Assembly (NCBI GenBank): GCA_017307785.1 | Contig: JAFKGI010000011.1 | Coordinates: 124,001 to 188,000 of the forward strand | DNA: 64,000 nt | Reading direction: 5' to 3' | Origin: Vulcanimicrobiota bacterium | GTDB taxonomy: Bacteria > Vulcanimicrobiota > Xenobia > Xenobiales > JADMJV01 | Shown: positions 24,971-32,712 of the stretch, one piece after another | Position numbering within the stretch: position 1 is the stretch's first letter | Layout of the letters: each line of letters opens with the position of its first letter | The notes under the pieces: generated by a model | What the model saw: only the letters and a program-made list of their open reading frames with translations | What the model was told of the DNA's origin: nothing | The model's database searches: none | Made by a program: the position numbers and the translations under genes

Positions 24971-25834
24971 ATGCATCGGTCGATTGTGGCAGAAAAGCTG
25001 GCCTCCCTCGGACTGGCCGCCGCCATCGTCGGCTGCCTGCCCGTGTTCCCCGCCCAGAAAATCGCCTTCGTGCTGGGCCACGCCCACATTCTGGCCGCCT
25101 GGCTTTATTTCTACCTGGCCGGCAAAATGACCCGAACTTTCCTGCTCCAGTTTGGACTGCTCACTACAGCCCTGTTTGGCAGCTACCAGCTGATGCCCTG
25201 GTATCGCACCCTGGTTCTGGTCACCCCGCTGTTTTTTCTAGCCCATCTCTTGCTCGACGAAATCTATCTGCTGCAAACCCCCATCAACCTGCGCCGCTCG
25301 CCCATGCACATGGGCCGCTTCCTGGAACTGGCCACCTTCTTCGTGCTCTGCGGCGGCCAGATATTGCAAAGCCTGGGCTTCCCCGGCAGCCTGCCCAACA
25401 GCCTGGCTCTGGCCGCCGCCCTGGCCCTCGGCTACGTCATTCTGTGGGCCCGCGGCCTGCACCGGCCCGACCCGGGCAGCGCCTATTTCTGGAGCGCCAA
25501 CCTGCTCTTCCTGGCCCTAATCCTGGCCCCGCTGCGCTTCAACTACGTGGCCCTGATGTCGTTCCTCATCCTTTTCCACGTCTTCGACTGGTATTTCCAC
25601 TTCTATCTGCAGCTGCCCCCGGGCTCACCCGCCCGCCCCCAATACCTGCGGCGCGCCGGGGGCTTGATCGGACTCTCCGGCCTGCTCTACGCGGCCGGCC
25701 ACTTCCACTTCTGGGAAGCCGCCGCCAGCCTCTATGAGGAAACCACCTACGACCTCTGGAGCCTGGTCCACCTGACCTTTTCGCTGCGACTCAACGACGT
25801 AAAAGCCTTAATCAAAACCAGCCAGGAAGGTTAA
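24971..25834 (+). CDS. Polytopic membrane protein with conserved His/Asp residues, paralogue B
   Basis: This 287-residue protein is the second member of the unnamed family also encoded at 22991-23863. It has the same order of motifs: VLGHAHILAAWLYFYLAGK, AHLLLDEIYL, LRRSPMHMGRFLE, RPDPGSAYF, FLILFHVFDWYFHFYL and LWSLVHLTFSLR. About eight hydrophobic segments are visible. The gene is divergent from the acyltransferase at 24915 and leads, after 27 nt, into a GspF/PilC gene. The ATG has no clear ribosome-binding site. The repeated pairing of this family with acyltransferases suggests the two proteins work on the same envelope substrate. Confidence 0.7.
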   Translation: MHRSIVAEKLASLGLAAAIVGCLPVFPAQKIAFVLGHAHILAAWLYFYLAGKMTRTFLLQFGLLTTALFGSYQLMPWYRTLVLVTPLFFLAHLLLDEIYLLQTPINLRRSPMHMGRFLELATFFVLCGGQILQSLGFPGSLPNSLALAAALALGYVILWARGLHRPDPGSAYFWSANLLFLALILAPLRFNYVALMSFLILFHVFDWYFHFYLQLPPGSPARPQYLRRAGGLIGLSGLLYAAGHFHFWEAAASLYEETTYDLWSLVHLTFSLRLNDVKALIKTSQEG

Positions 25835-25861
25835 TCCCCATCCAGAACTTTCGGGCGAACC

Positions 25862-27064
25862 ATGTGGTACAGATTTCGCGCTCGCAAGAGCGACGGCAGC
25901 ACGGAAAACGGCTACTTAAACGCCAAGAATATCGGCGATGCCAAAAAACAGCTCACCGCTCGATTCGTGGCCATTCTGGAATTGACGGAACAGGCCAAAA
26001 GCAGCGAGAAGCCGTTTAAAGTTCCCCCGGACGTCATCAGTGGTTTCTTTCGCCGCCTGGCCGTCATGCTGCACGCGGGAATGCCGCTGGCCCAATCTCT
26101 GGACTACCTCTCCAGCTCCGAATCGGACGCCCAACTGGCCAAGGCTCTCGAAAAAATCTACCAGGAGGTATCGACCGGTCAACGCTTCAGCGTGGCCATG
26201 TGCCAGCCCCAGGTCAAGAACCTTTTTTCCAACGTCATGGTCGGACTGGTGCAACTGGGCGAAAGCACTGGCGCCCTGGTGGACTCGCTCATGCGCATTG
26301 CCGAATTGTGCGAAACCCAGCTGCGCCTGAGACGGGCGGTCGTCTCGGCGCTGACCTATCCCGCCTTCCTGTTCGCCGCCATCCTGGCCATGGGACTCTT
26401 CTTCACCCTGGTGCTCGCGCCCGGCGACGCCAATCTCTTCGCCTCCTTAGGCTCGGAGCTGCCCTGGCCCACCCAGGTCATGATCAACCTCTCGAGCATG
26501 CTGCGCAACCCCTTCTGGGTGGTGGGCGTCAGCGGCGGCCTGATCGCTTTGGTCTGGCTTTTCTTCTGGCAATTGCGCCGCAATGATAAATTTCGCCTTA
26601 AGATTCACCGTAAAATTCTGCGCATTCCCATCGTCGGCCCGTTGGTGCGCAAAACCGTGTCGGCACAAATGCTCTACGTCATTTCCTGCGCCCTGCAGGT
26701 GGGAATGACCACCACCGACGCCCTCAAATTAGCCCGCGAAGTGTGCATCAATTTAGAATTCCGGCAGCGCTTCGACGATGCCCTGCGAGCTTTCCGCGAA
26801 GGCGACGACCTCTCCGACGCCCTCTATCGTTACGAAGTCTTTCCCCACCTGGTCATCACCATGATCCAGATGGGCCTGGAGGTCGGCAACCTGGAGATCG
26901 TGCTCAGCAAAATCTCGGTGCTCTACGAAGAAGACGTCACCCAGTCGCTCACCTCGGCCACCCAGCTGGCCGAACCGATCCTGCTGGCCTTCGCCGGCGC
27001 CATGTCGGCCTTTCTGGCGCTGGCCACGCTGCTGCCCATCATCAACGTGGTCAACACCCTCTAG
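25862..27064 (+). CDS. GspF/PilC-family inner membrane platform protein
   Basis: The 400-residue product begins MWYRFRARKSDGSTENGYL, the short N-terminal domain of GspF/PilC. Two T2SSF domains follow, the first around FFRRLAVMLHAGMPLAQSLD and the second around MLYVISCALQVGMTTTDAL, each with a hydrophobic pair; the C-terminus is LAFAGAMSAFLALATLLPII. These proteins form the membrane platform that connects the assembly ATPase with the growing (pseudo)pilus. It lies 4 kb from the first pseudopilin operon and may serve it. A second, divergent homologue sits at 54860. Confidence 0.9.
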   Translation: MWYRFRARKSDGSTENGYLNAKNIGDAKKQLTARFVAILELTEQAKSSEKPFKVPPDVISGFFRRLAVMLHAGMPLAQSLDYLSSSESDAQLAKALEKIYQEVSTGQRFSVAMCQPQVKNLFSNVMVGLVQLGESTGALVDSLMRIAELCETQLRLRRAVVSALTYPAFLFAAILAMGLFFTLVLAPGDANLFASLGSELPWPTQVMINLSSMLRNPFWVVGVSGGLIALVWLFFWQLRRNDKFRLKIHRKILRIPIVGPLVRKTVSAQMLYVISCALQVGMTTTDALKLAREVCINLEFRQRFDDALRAFREGDDLSDALYRYEVFPHLVITMIQMGLEVGNLEIVLSKISVLYEEDVTQSLTSATQLAEPILLAFAGAMSAFLALATLLPIINVVNTL

Positions 27065-27253
27065 ATCGCGTCGTTTCGCAAACATTAAACCCAGCCTCAA
27101 ATCGGCTCCATCATTAGAACAAAGCCTCCGAATCGATCCGAATCGCGGCCGGAGATGACAAACGCTCTATAGACCCCTTGGTTCGATCGTCTCAGGAAAA
27201 AATGGTCAGGACTGGCCAGAAGACACTCTTGGTTCGACTGGAATAGATCCGGG

Positions 27254-28264
27254 TTGAGCTACGATTCCTTCATAGAATCTGAGCGGGCCGTGGCCGAAGT
27301 GTCACTGGACGGCTGCTGGTTGCGCACCAACAGCGCTTTGTGCCGCCTTTTGGGCTACGAAGCCCATGAACTCAAGTCGATGCGCGTGCGCGACGTGACC
27401 CATCCCGAAGACCGCGCTCTCAGCGTCAACATCGTCGACCACGCCCTGCGCCACCACGAGCGCTTCCAACAAGAGCTGAAACGCTACGTGCGCAAAGACG
27501 GAGTGGTGGTCTGGGTGCTGCTGCAGACCACTCTCAAACGCGATCCGGAAGGCGAACCCACCCACTTCCTCTCTTTCCTCGAAGACGTCACCTACCGGGT
27601 CGCCCATGAACCCCTGGCGCGAGCCATCGCCGCCCGCATGCAAAGCCTCCAGGAACAAGAGAAATCGCGCATCGCCCGCGAGCTGCACGATCATCTGGGC
27701 CAGTCGCTCAGCGCCCTCAAGTTCGAAGTCAGCTGGCTCAAGTCCAAACTACCGGAAGAATCCGAAGCCCATGCCGCCCGCCTGATCCTCTCCGTCGACG
27801 GCATCGTGCAAAGCGTGCGCAGCCTGTGGCGCGGCCTGCGCCCCCCCATCCTGGACGAACTCGGCCTCGAGGCGGCCATCGACTGGCTACTTCAAGAAGT
27901 CTGCGGACTGCAGGGCATCGCCTGGAAAATGAACCGTCCGGAACGCGCTTTACGCCTGGATTCGCGGACTCGCCTGGGCCTTTTCCGCGTCTGCGAAAGC
28001 GGGCTGCAATTGCTCACCGAAGGCAGCCTGGAATTCATCACCGTCAGCCTGACGGCCGAACCCGATCAAATCTGCCTGGAACTGCACTGGGACGGCGAAT
28101 TGGAAATCAGCAGCAGCCACCCCGTGCTGGTGACCATGAACGACCAGGCTCACCAGCTCAAAGGCACTCTCAGCTGCGAGAACGACGACAGCAGCATTCG
28201 CCTGTGCGTCCCGCGCCCCGACGCCAGCCCCGATAACCGCAAGGTTTCGCCCCACTGGGAGTAA
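27254..28264 (+). CDS. PAS-domain HisKA_3 histidine kinase with degenerate ATPase domain
   Basis: The 336-residue, probably soluble protein starts at a TTG. It has a PAS/PAC sensor (residues ~10-115, including MRVRDVTHPEDRALSV) and a HisKA_3 dimerisation box RIARELHDHLGQSLSALK with the phospho-acceptor at H145, as in NarX/DesK-type kinases. The following LRPPILDELGLEAAIDWLLQ is also typical. The HATPase region is eroded: the N-box position reads FRVCESGLQLLTEGS with no Asn, WDGEL replaces DxGxG, and no GLGL motif is present. Kinase activity is therefore doubtful. It may be a phosphatase, a scaffold or a partner of another kinase. No response-regulator gene is adjacent. Confidence 0.75.
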   Translation: MSYDSFIESERAVAEVSLDGCWLRTNSALCRLLGYEAHELKSMRVRDVTHPEDRALSVNIVDHALRHHERFQQELKRYVRKDGVVVWVLLQTTLKRDPEGEPTHFLSFLEDVTYRVAHEPLARAIAARMQSLQEQEKSRIARELHDHLGQSLSALKFEVSWLKSKLPEESEAHAARLILSVDGIVQSVRSLWRGLRPPILDELGLEAAIDWLLQEVCGLQGIAWKMNRPERALRLDSRTRLGLFRVCESGLQLLTEGSLEFITVSLTAEPDQICLELHWDGELEISSSHPVLVTMNDQAHQLKGTLSCENDDSSIRLCVPRPDASPDNRKVSPHWE

Positions 28265-28364
28265 TCGTTTACACCCCGTTCATTTCCGCGGCACTCGAAT
28301 AAGGCTCAAATAATGGCGGCCTCCTAGCCTGGATCCAAATCCCGGAAAAGAGGTCTCGAGCGCC

Positions 28365-29459
28365 ATGAAAATCTCCAACTCCTCTCAACCCAATTACGAA
28401 TACACCACCTGGCTGGACGCCCCCACCCGCCAGCAGCAACCCCTCGACCCCTGGTCCCCCTTCCACGATCAGGCCCACTTCGAAGACGAAGAAGCCGGCG
28501 AGCTCTTCGACGAACCCCTGCTCCAACAACTCTTCCAGTCCTGGGCCCCGCCCGCTCCCCAGCCGGCCTACCAGCGCGCCGTGCAAAACTGGCCCCAACA
28601 CAACCAGCCCATCCAAAGGCGCTCCCAGCCCATACAAAACCGCCCGGCCCCGGCCCAACCCGCCCAAACGGCCCAAACTACCCCGGCACGCAGCGCCCCC
28701 AGCAGCACCACCCTCAACCTCCCGCCGCGCCCCGAAGGCTCCCTGACCGGCAAAGAATTCCTCGAAAGCACCCGTGGCCTCGACCGCACCCAGCGGGAAG
28801 CCCGCATCCTCCAGGAAATCCAGCGCGGCAACGTGCCCGACTTCGCCCGCCAGATGCGCGAAATCCAGGTCAACAGCAACGGCCACAGCGGCACCCTGCG
28901 CGTCATGCCCGACTACCTGGCTATCGGCTCCAATGACGACTTCGTGCGCATTCCCATGGACGCCAAAACCGCCCAGAAAATCGCCGACCAGACCGGCACC
29001 AGCCTGCCCACCACCAAAATCGTGGACGAAGTCTACAAACAGGCCGACACCAAACTCACGCCCCAGCCCCTGCCCGCCGGCGCCCAAATGATGTCCAACG
29101 ACTATTACCAACGGCACAACAACCTGGTCGAAGACCAGATGTCCCAGCGCGGCGCCCAGCATGGCCAGCTCACGGCCGGCCACCAGAAAGACCTGGTCAT
29201 CTCCAACCGCCTGACCCAACATCCGGATCGGGTCGCCATCTACGGCTGGCACCAGCCCAACGGCAAACCCATTCAGGGCCTCAGCACAGTCCACGAAAGC
29301 ACCTACGCCGACTACAGCCACGGCGTCCGCCTGGTGGGCGGCACTATGCTCGTCGACGGCCAGGAACGTCCCGTCTCCGAAGTGCTCCAGGACCCGGCCC
29401 TGGCCGGCCTCATCAGCAGCGAGGGCGCCATCCGCGACCCCCGCGTTCCCCGAACCTAG
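28365..29459 (+). CDS. Conserved hypothetical protein with Pro/Gln-rich N-terminal half
   Basis: The 364-residue product has no signal peptide. Residues 1-130 are low-complexity and rich in Pro, Gln and Ala (PAPAQPAQTAQTTPARSAPS). The C-terminal ~230 residues form a well-structured region: MPDYLAIGSNDDFVRIPMDA, LTAGHQKDLVISNRLTQHPD, RVAIYGWHQPNGKPIQGLST and YADYSHGVRLVGGTMLVDG. I have an impression that this core (GHxKD, GW.....PIQ.LS..H, YADYSHG) recurs in uncharacterised proteins of many bacteria, but I cannot name a function. The His, Asp and Ser residues in HQKD, VHES and DYSHG could form an active site. GAGGTCTCGAG precedes the ATG. Confidence 0.6.
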   Translation: MKISNSSQPNYEYTTWLDAPTRQQQPLDPWSPFHDQAHFEDEEAGELFDEPLLQQLFQSWAPPAPQPAYQRAVQNWPQHNQPIQRRSQPIQNRPAPAQPAQTAQTTPARSAPSSTTLNLPPRPEGSLTGKEFLESTRGLDRTQREARILQEIQRGNVPDFARQMREIQVNSNGHSGTLRVMPDYLAIGSNDDFVRIPMDAKTAQKIADQTGTSLPTTKIVDEVYKQADTKLTPQPLPAGAQMMSNDYYQRHNNLVEDQMSQRGAQHGQLTAGHQKDLVISNRLTQHPDRVAIYGWHQPNGKPIQGLSTVHESTYADYSHGVRLVGGTMLVDGQERPVSEVLQDPALAGLISSEGAIRDPRVPRT

Positions 29460-29549
29460 CGGCCATTGGAAATCCGAACCCCTTGAAGCCAGGACCGGCC
29501 TGCGACGACTCGGGAGGCAGGAGCGCTTCCGGCCAGAAACTCCGGAAAC

Positions 29550-30680
29550 ATGGTCCGTCGACTGTTGGCATTGCTGCTCCCTCTGACCTTGCTGATGTTC
29601 TTCGAACCCATTCGCAACTTCCGACCCTGCGGAGTCCCCTGGCTCTGGGACGACGCGGACCTGTCCGTCTTCTACCGCTCTGCCAGTTGGGTGGCCGGAC
29701 AGGGCGTCCTTTATCGGGACGTCTTCTCCGAGTATCCCCTTGCCGCCAACCTCCTCTTCGGGGCTGTCCGTTGCCTATCCGAGCAACTACCAGTGCTGGG
29801 CGGAGGTCAGTCTTCTTTCAGCTGGTACTGGGTCACGCTCAACTGGTTAGCCCTGGTCGCGGCCCTTCCCAAACAGGCCTGGAAAAGTCTGTTTCCCGGA
29901 ATCCTCTATTTCGCGCTGTTGCGCTACGATCTTTGGCCCGCCCTCTGTCTGCTGGCGGCCTTCCACCACCTGAAAAGCGACCGAGTGCAAGCGGCCTTCA
30001 TCTGGCTGGGCCTGGCCATTGCTCTGAAGCTCTATGCCCTGGTGGCACTACCGGCTTTCCTTCTCTACGGAAAACCTGACGGACGCTGGCGGAAGCTGGC
30101 CTGGGCGGCTGCCCCGTCCATCTTGAGCTATCTCCTGGTATGGGGCTGGGCAGGCTGGCCGGGAGTAGAGATGCCCTATCAGTTCCAAGGCCAGCGTCAA
30201 TTTAATGGAGAGTCCCTGTGGGACGTTTGCGTTCGCTACTTCAAGGCTCTCGGCGGCTCGGGTCAGGCGGTCGCCTTTGGCAGGCATTGGCTGCTTGCAC
30301 TGCACCTGCCCTTGCTTCTGCAGGGCACCGGCGCCGTGTATGCTTGCCTGCGACCACCGCGCAACCTCGAGCAGGTTTATCGCCTCAGCGCTATCGCCAT
30401 TCTCACGCTGATCAACTTCGCCGTCTTCGTTTCTCCCCAATGGATCCTATGGTACGCCGTGCCCCTGTGGCTCCCCAAAGAACAAAAGCACCGAATCCTT
30501 CTAGCATTCCTAAGTTTTCAGAGCTACCTCTACTATCCCTGCTGCTACTACGCCCACCCCCAGGCCTTCAACGTCGCCATGGATTTGGGTTTTCTAATGC
30601 GTTTCGCCCTGCTATTCAGCCTGGTCAAGGAACAGCCAACTCCCGTACCAAGCCAGTCGGGCAATCCGCCACTAAGCTAG
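29550..30680 (+). CDS. GT87 (DUF2029)-like membrane glycosyltransferase
   Basis: The 376-residue product has about ten hydrophobic segments. After the first helix comes DDADLSVFYRSASWVAGQGV, then LYRDVFSEYPLAANLLFG, and further on FALLRYDLWPALCLLAAFHH. A luminal acidic loop followed by 'YPP/YPL' and 'RyD..Pal' motifs is the pattern of GT-C polyprenyl-phosphomannose-dependent transferases of the GT87/DUF2029 group. The ATG lacks a strong ribosome-binding site. The DedA gene starts 8 nt after its stop. It is the second GT-C-like gene in the rpsJ-rplC interval, supporting a surface glycan role for this block. The sugar specificity is not visible. Confidence 0.65.
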   Translation: MVRRLLALLLPLTLLMFFEPIRNFRPCGVPWLWDDADLSVFYRSASWVAGQGVLYRDVFSEYPLAANLLFGAVRCLSEQLPVLGGGQSSFSWYWVTLNWLALVAALPKQAWKSLFPGILYFALLRYDLWPALCLLAAFHHLKSDRVQAAFIWLGLAIALKLYALVALPAFLLYGKPDGRWRKLAWAAAPSILSYLLVWGWAGWPGVEMPYQFQGQRQFNGESLWDVCVRYFKALGGSGQAVAFGRHWLLALHLPLLLQGTGAVYACLRPPRNLEQVYRLSAIAILTLINFAVFVSPQWILWYAVPLWLPKEQKHRILLAFLSFQSYLYYPCCYYAHPQAFNVAMDLGFLMRFALLFSLVKEQPTPVPSQSGNPPLS

Positions 30681-30688
30681 GAAGCAAG

Positions 30689-31285
30689 ATGGATCTCGTG
30701 GCCCTGCTGACTCACTATGGACTGCCGATGCTCTTCGCATGCACGGCCGTCTGCTGCTTTGGCCTGCCCATGCCCGGCCTCAGCCTGGCCCTGGTGGCGG
30801 CCGGCTCTTTCGCCCAGCGCGCCCAGTGGAGCCTGGCCAGCGTCCTGCTGAGTGCCATCGGCGCGGCCGTGCTCGGCGACCTGCTCGGCTACGGGCTGGC
30901 CCGCCTGGCCGGCCGCCGGCGCCTGCTCCACTGGGCCGACCAGCTGGGCCTGCGCAAAGCCCTCCACAAAGCCCTGAAATATCAGGAGCGGGTCCAGGGC
31001 CCCAGCATCTTTCTCACCCGCTGGCTGGTGCCGCTCGGCCCCTGGGTCAACTTCAACTGCGGAATGTCCGAATATCCACGGGCCAAGTTCCTGACCTGGA
31101 GCCTGATCGGGCAGACCTTCTGGGTGCTGCTCTACGTCATCCCCGGCTACTACTTTCAGGACAGCGTGCAACAGCTACTGGAAGTCATGGGCTCTTTAGG
31201 CTGGGGCTCGCTGGCCGTGCTGCTGCTGGCCGCCCTCAGCTGGCGTCTCTACCAATTGAGGGGAGCCGAGCCCTCGCCGTCGTAG
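30689..31285 (+). CDS. DedA (VTT-domain) family membrane protein
   Basis: From ATG 30689 the 198-residue protein shows the VTT/SNARE-associated pattern: FGLPMPGLSLALVAAGSFAQ, SAIGAAVLGDLLGYGLARLA, FLTRWLVPLGPWVNFNCGM and the re-entrant segment before WVLLYVIPGYYF. DedA proteins are lipid scramblases or undecaprenyl-phosphate recycling factors. The Gly-rich 'GD..GY..gr..G' and 'F..R..P..g....' motifs are conserved. CTAGGAAGC upstream overlaps the previous stop. Recycling of the polyprenyl carrier would fit the neighbouring GT-C transferases. That link is inference. Confidence 0.8.
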   Translation: MDLVALLTHYGLPMLFACTAVCCFGLPMPGLSLALVAAGSFAQRAQWSLASVLLSAIGAAVLGDLLGYGLARLAGRRRLLHWADQLGLRKALHKALKYQERVQGPSIFLTRWLVPLGPWVNFNCGMSEYPRAKFLTWSLIGQTFWVLLYVIPGYYFQDSVQQLLEVMGSLGWGSLAVLLLAALSWRLYQLRGAEPSPS

Positions 31286-31293
31286 ACCCGAAG

Positions 31294-32388
31294 ATGCTCA
31301 AACGCCTCCTTTGCCTGGCCCTGCTGGCGCTAGCCACCTCCGTCGCCCCCGCCCAGGATGAGCGCCAGCGAGCCCTGCAGCTGATGCACGACACCAAGGT
31401 GGCCGAAGCCCGCCCCCTGCTGGAGAAACTGGTGGCCGCCGACCCCAACGACGTGGAAGTGCAGACCCAGTTCGGCTTCTGCCTGCTGCTGCTCAGCCAA
31501 TCCACGGCCGATCCTCAGACTCGCAAAGCCATGCGCGTCCAGGCCCGCTCTCATCTGCTCAAAGCCCGCCAGCTCGGCAACAAAGAGCCGCTGCTCGACA
31601 CCGCCCTGGACAGCATTCCCGCCGACGGCAGCAGCGTGGAGAGCAAATTTTCCAAAAGTCCCCACGCCGACCAGGCCATGCAAGAAGGCGAAACCGCCTA
31701 TACCAGCGCCAATTTCGAAGGGGCCCTGGCCGCCTATCAAAAGGCTCTGGAACTCGACCCCCACCTCTACGAAGCCGCCCTCTTCGCTGGCGACACCTGC
31801 TTTCGCCTCAAGCGCTGGCCCGGTGCCGAAGACTACTACGCCAAAGCCGTAGCCATCGACCCCGAACGCGAAACCGCCTACCGCTACTGGGGCAACACAC
31901 TCTCCAATCAAGGCAAAACCGATGCCGCCCGCAGCAAATACATCGAAGGCATCGTGCGCGACCCCTACAACCGCCTGGCCTGGACCGGCATCCGCAACCT
32001 CGGCAAATTCACCCACCCCCAGTTCCCCGCCCTCGACCCCGCCTCGGTTCAAGGCAATCAGATCCAGATCAACGTCAACCAGGCCGACGACGCCGCCCTG
32101 CTGGCCATGACCTACAGCATGGCCCGCGCCGCCCATCCGGGCAAAGGCCGCCATAGCCTGGCCGAAGAAACCCAAGCCCTCGACGCCGTCTGCCAGATCG
32201 CCAAGGAAAAAAAGCTCACCACCAACCCCGACTGGCTCCCCCTGCTCTTGAGCCTCCACCAGGCCGGCCTCCTCGAAGCCTACGTCCTGCTCGGCCGCCC
32301 CGACAACGGCATCGCCCAGGACTACGAAGCCTACGCCAAAACCCACCGCCCCCAACTCATCCGCTACCTCAGCGAATACTACCGCTAA
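31294..32388 (+). CDS. Secreted or periplasmic TPR-repeat protein
   Basis: From ATG 31294 the 364-residue product starts with a signal peptide (MLKRLLCLALLALATSVAPA, cleavage probably near APA-QD). TPR units are seen at ARPLLEKLVAADPNDVEVQT, then a canonical set from residue ~130: YTSANFEGALAAYQKALELD, GDTCFRLKRWPGAEDYYAKA and GNTLSNQGKTDAARSKYIEG. The C-terminal 130 residues lack repeats. The start lies 8 nt after the DedA stop, so it is probably in the same operon. TPR proteins serve as assembly scaffolds; the partner here is not known. It is the last gene before the rplC promoter. Confidence 0.75.
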   Translation: MLKRLLCLALLALATSVAPAQDERQRALQLMHDTKVAEARPLLEKLVAADPNDVEVQTQFGFCLLLLSQSTADPQTRKAMRVQARSHLLKARQLGNKEPLLDTALDSIPADGSSVESKFSKSPHADQAMQEGETAYTSANFEGALAAYQKALELDPHLYEAALFAGDTCFRLKRWPGAEDYYAKAVAIDPERETAYRYWGNTLSNQGKTDAARSKYIEGIVRDPYNRLAWTGIRNLGKFTHPQFPALDPASVQGNQIQINVNQADDAALLAMTYSMARAAHPGKGRHSLAEETQALDAVCQIAKEKKLTTNPDWLPLLLSLHQAGLLEAYVLLGRPDNGIAQDYEAYAKTHRPQLIRYLSEYYR

Positions 32389-32510
32389 CAGAGGCTGAGT
32401 CCCGGAAATGGGACTGCTCCAGGCCCTCTCCCCATCCCCCAAACTTCCCCCTCTCCCCCAAAGGGCTCGGTGAACATCATGTTACAAGCGCGAAAAATCG
32501 AACAGACCTG

Positions 32511-32539
32511 TTGACATACGCACGCAATCCTCATAAATT
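32511..32539 (+). promoter_or_regulatory. Promoter of the rplC-led S10 operon
   Basis: TTGACA (32511-32516), a 17-bp spacer and TAAATT (32534-32539) form a strong sigma-70-type promoter in the 324-nt gap before rplC. It explains how the detached S10 operon is expressed. Confidence 0.75.
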
Positions 32540-32626
32540 AGTCGCTCGACATTGCGCAAGCATGATCGACTAAGCCGGTGAGTCTTCACCGGTATAGACA
32601 AGGGGCCCGCTCTACGGCGGCCCCTT
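32540..32626 (+). promoter_or_regulatory. Structured leader of rplC operon
   Basis: Three hairpins follow the promoter: AGTCG/CGACT (32540-32571, with the palindrome TTGCGCAA inside), CCGGTGA-GTCT-TCACCGG (32575-32592) and AAGGGGCC/GGCCCCTT (32600-32626). None has a T-run. By analogy with L4 control of S10 operons they may bind a ribosomal protein. That is inference only. The remaining ~85 nt to the GAGGG box before rplC show nothing clear. Confidence 0.5.
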
Positions 32627-32712
32627 CCGCGCGTTCGCCACAATCTGGCCAACGTAGCACTGGCGCCGCTAGGACCTTTGGCTAGGCCTATGCGTCATAT
32701 CGAGGGTATAGA

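Noticed and set aside
30739-31293. Long N-terminal extension of the TPR protein reading
   Set aside because: It lies out of frame over the DedA gene. The signal peptide at 31294 marks the real start.
17139-31293. Identical CGTAGACCCGAA before the ATGs at 17151 and 31294
   Set aside because: In the second case the TAG is the stop codon of the DedA gene; a 12-nt match with different roles is probably chance.
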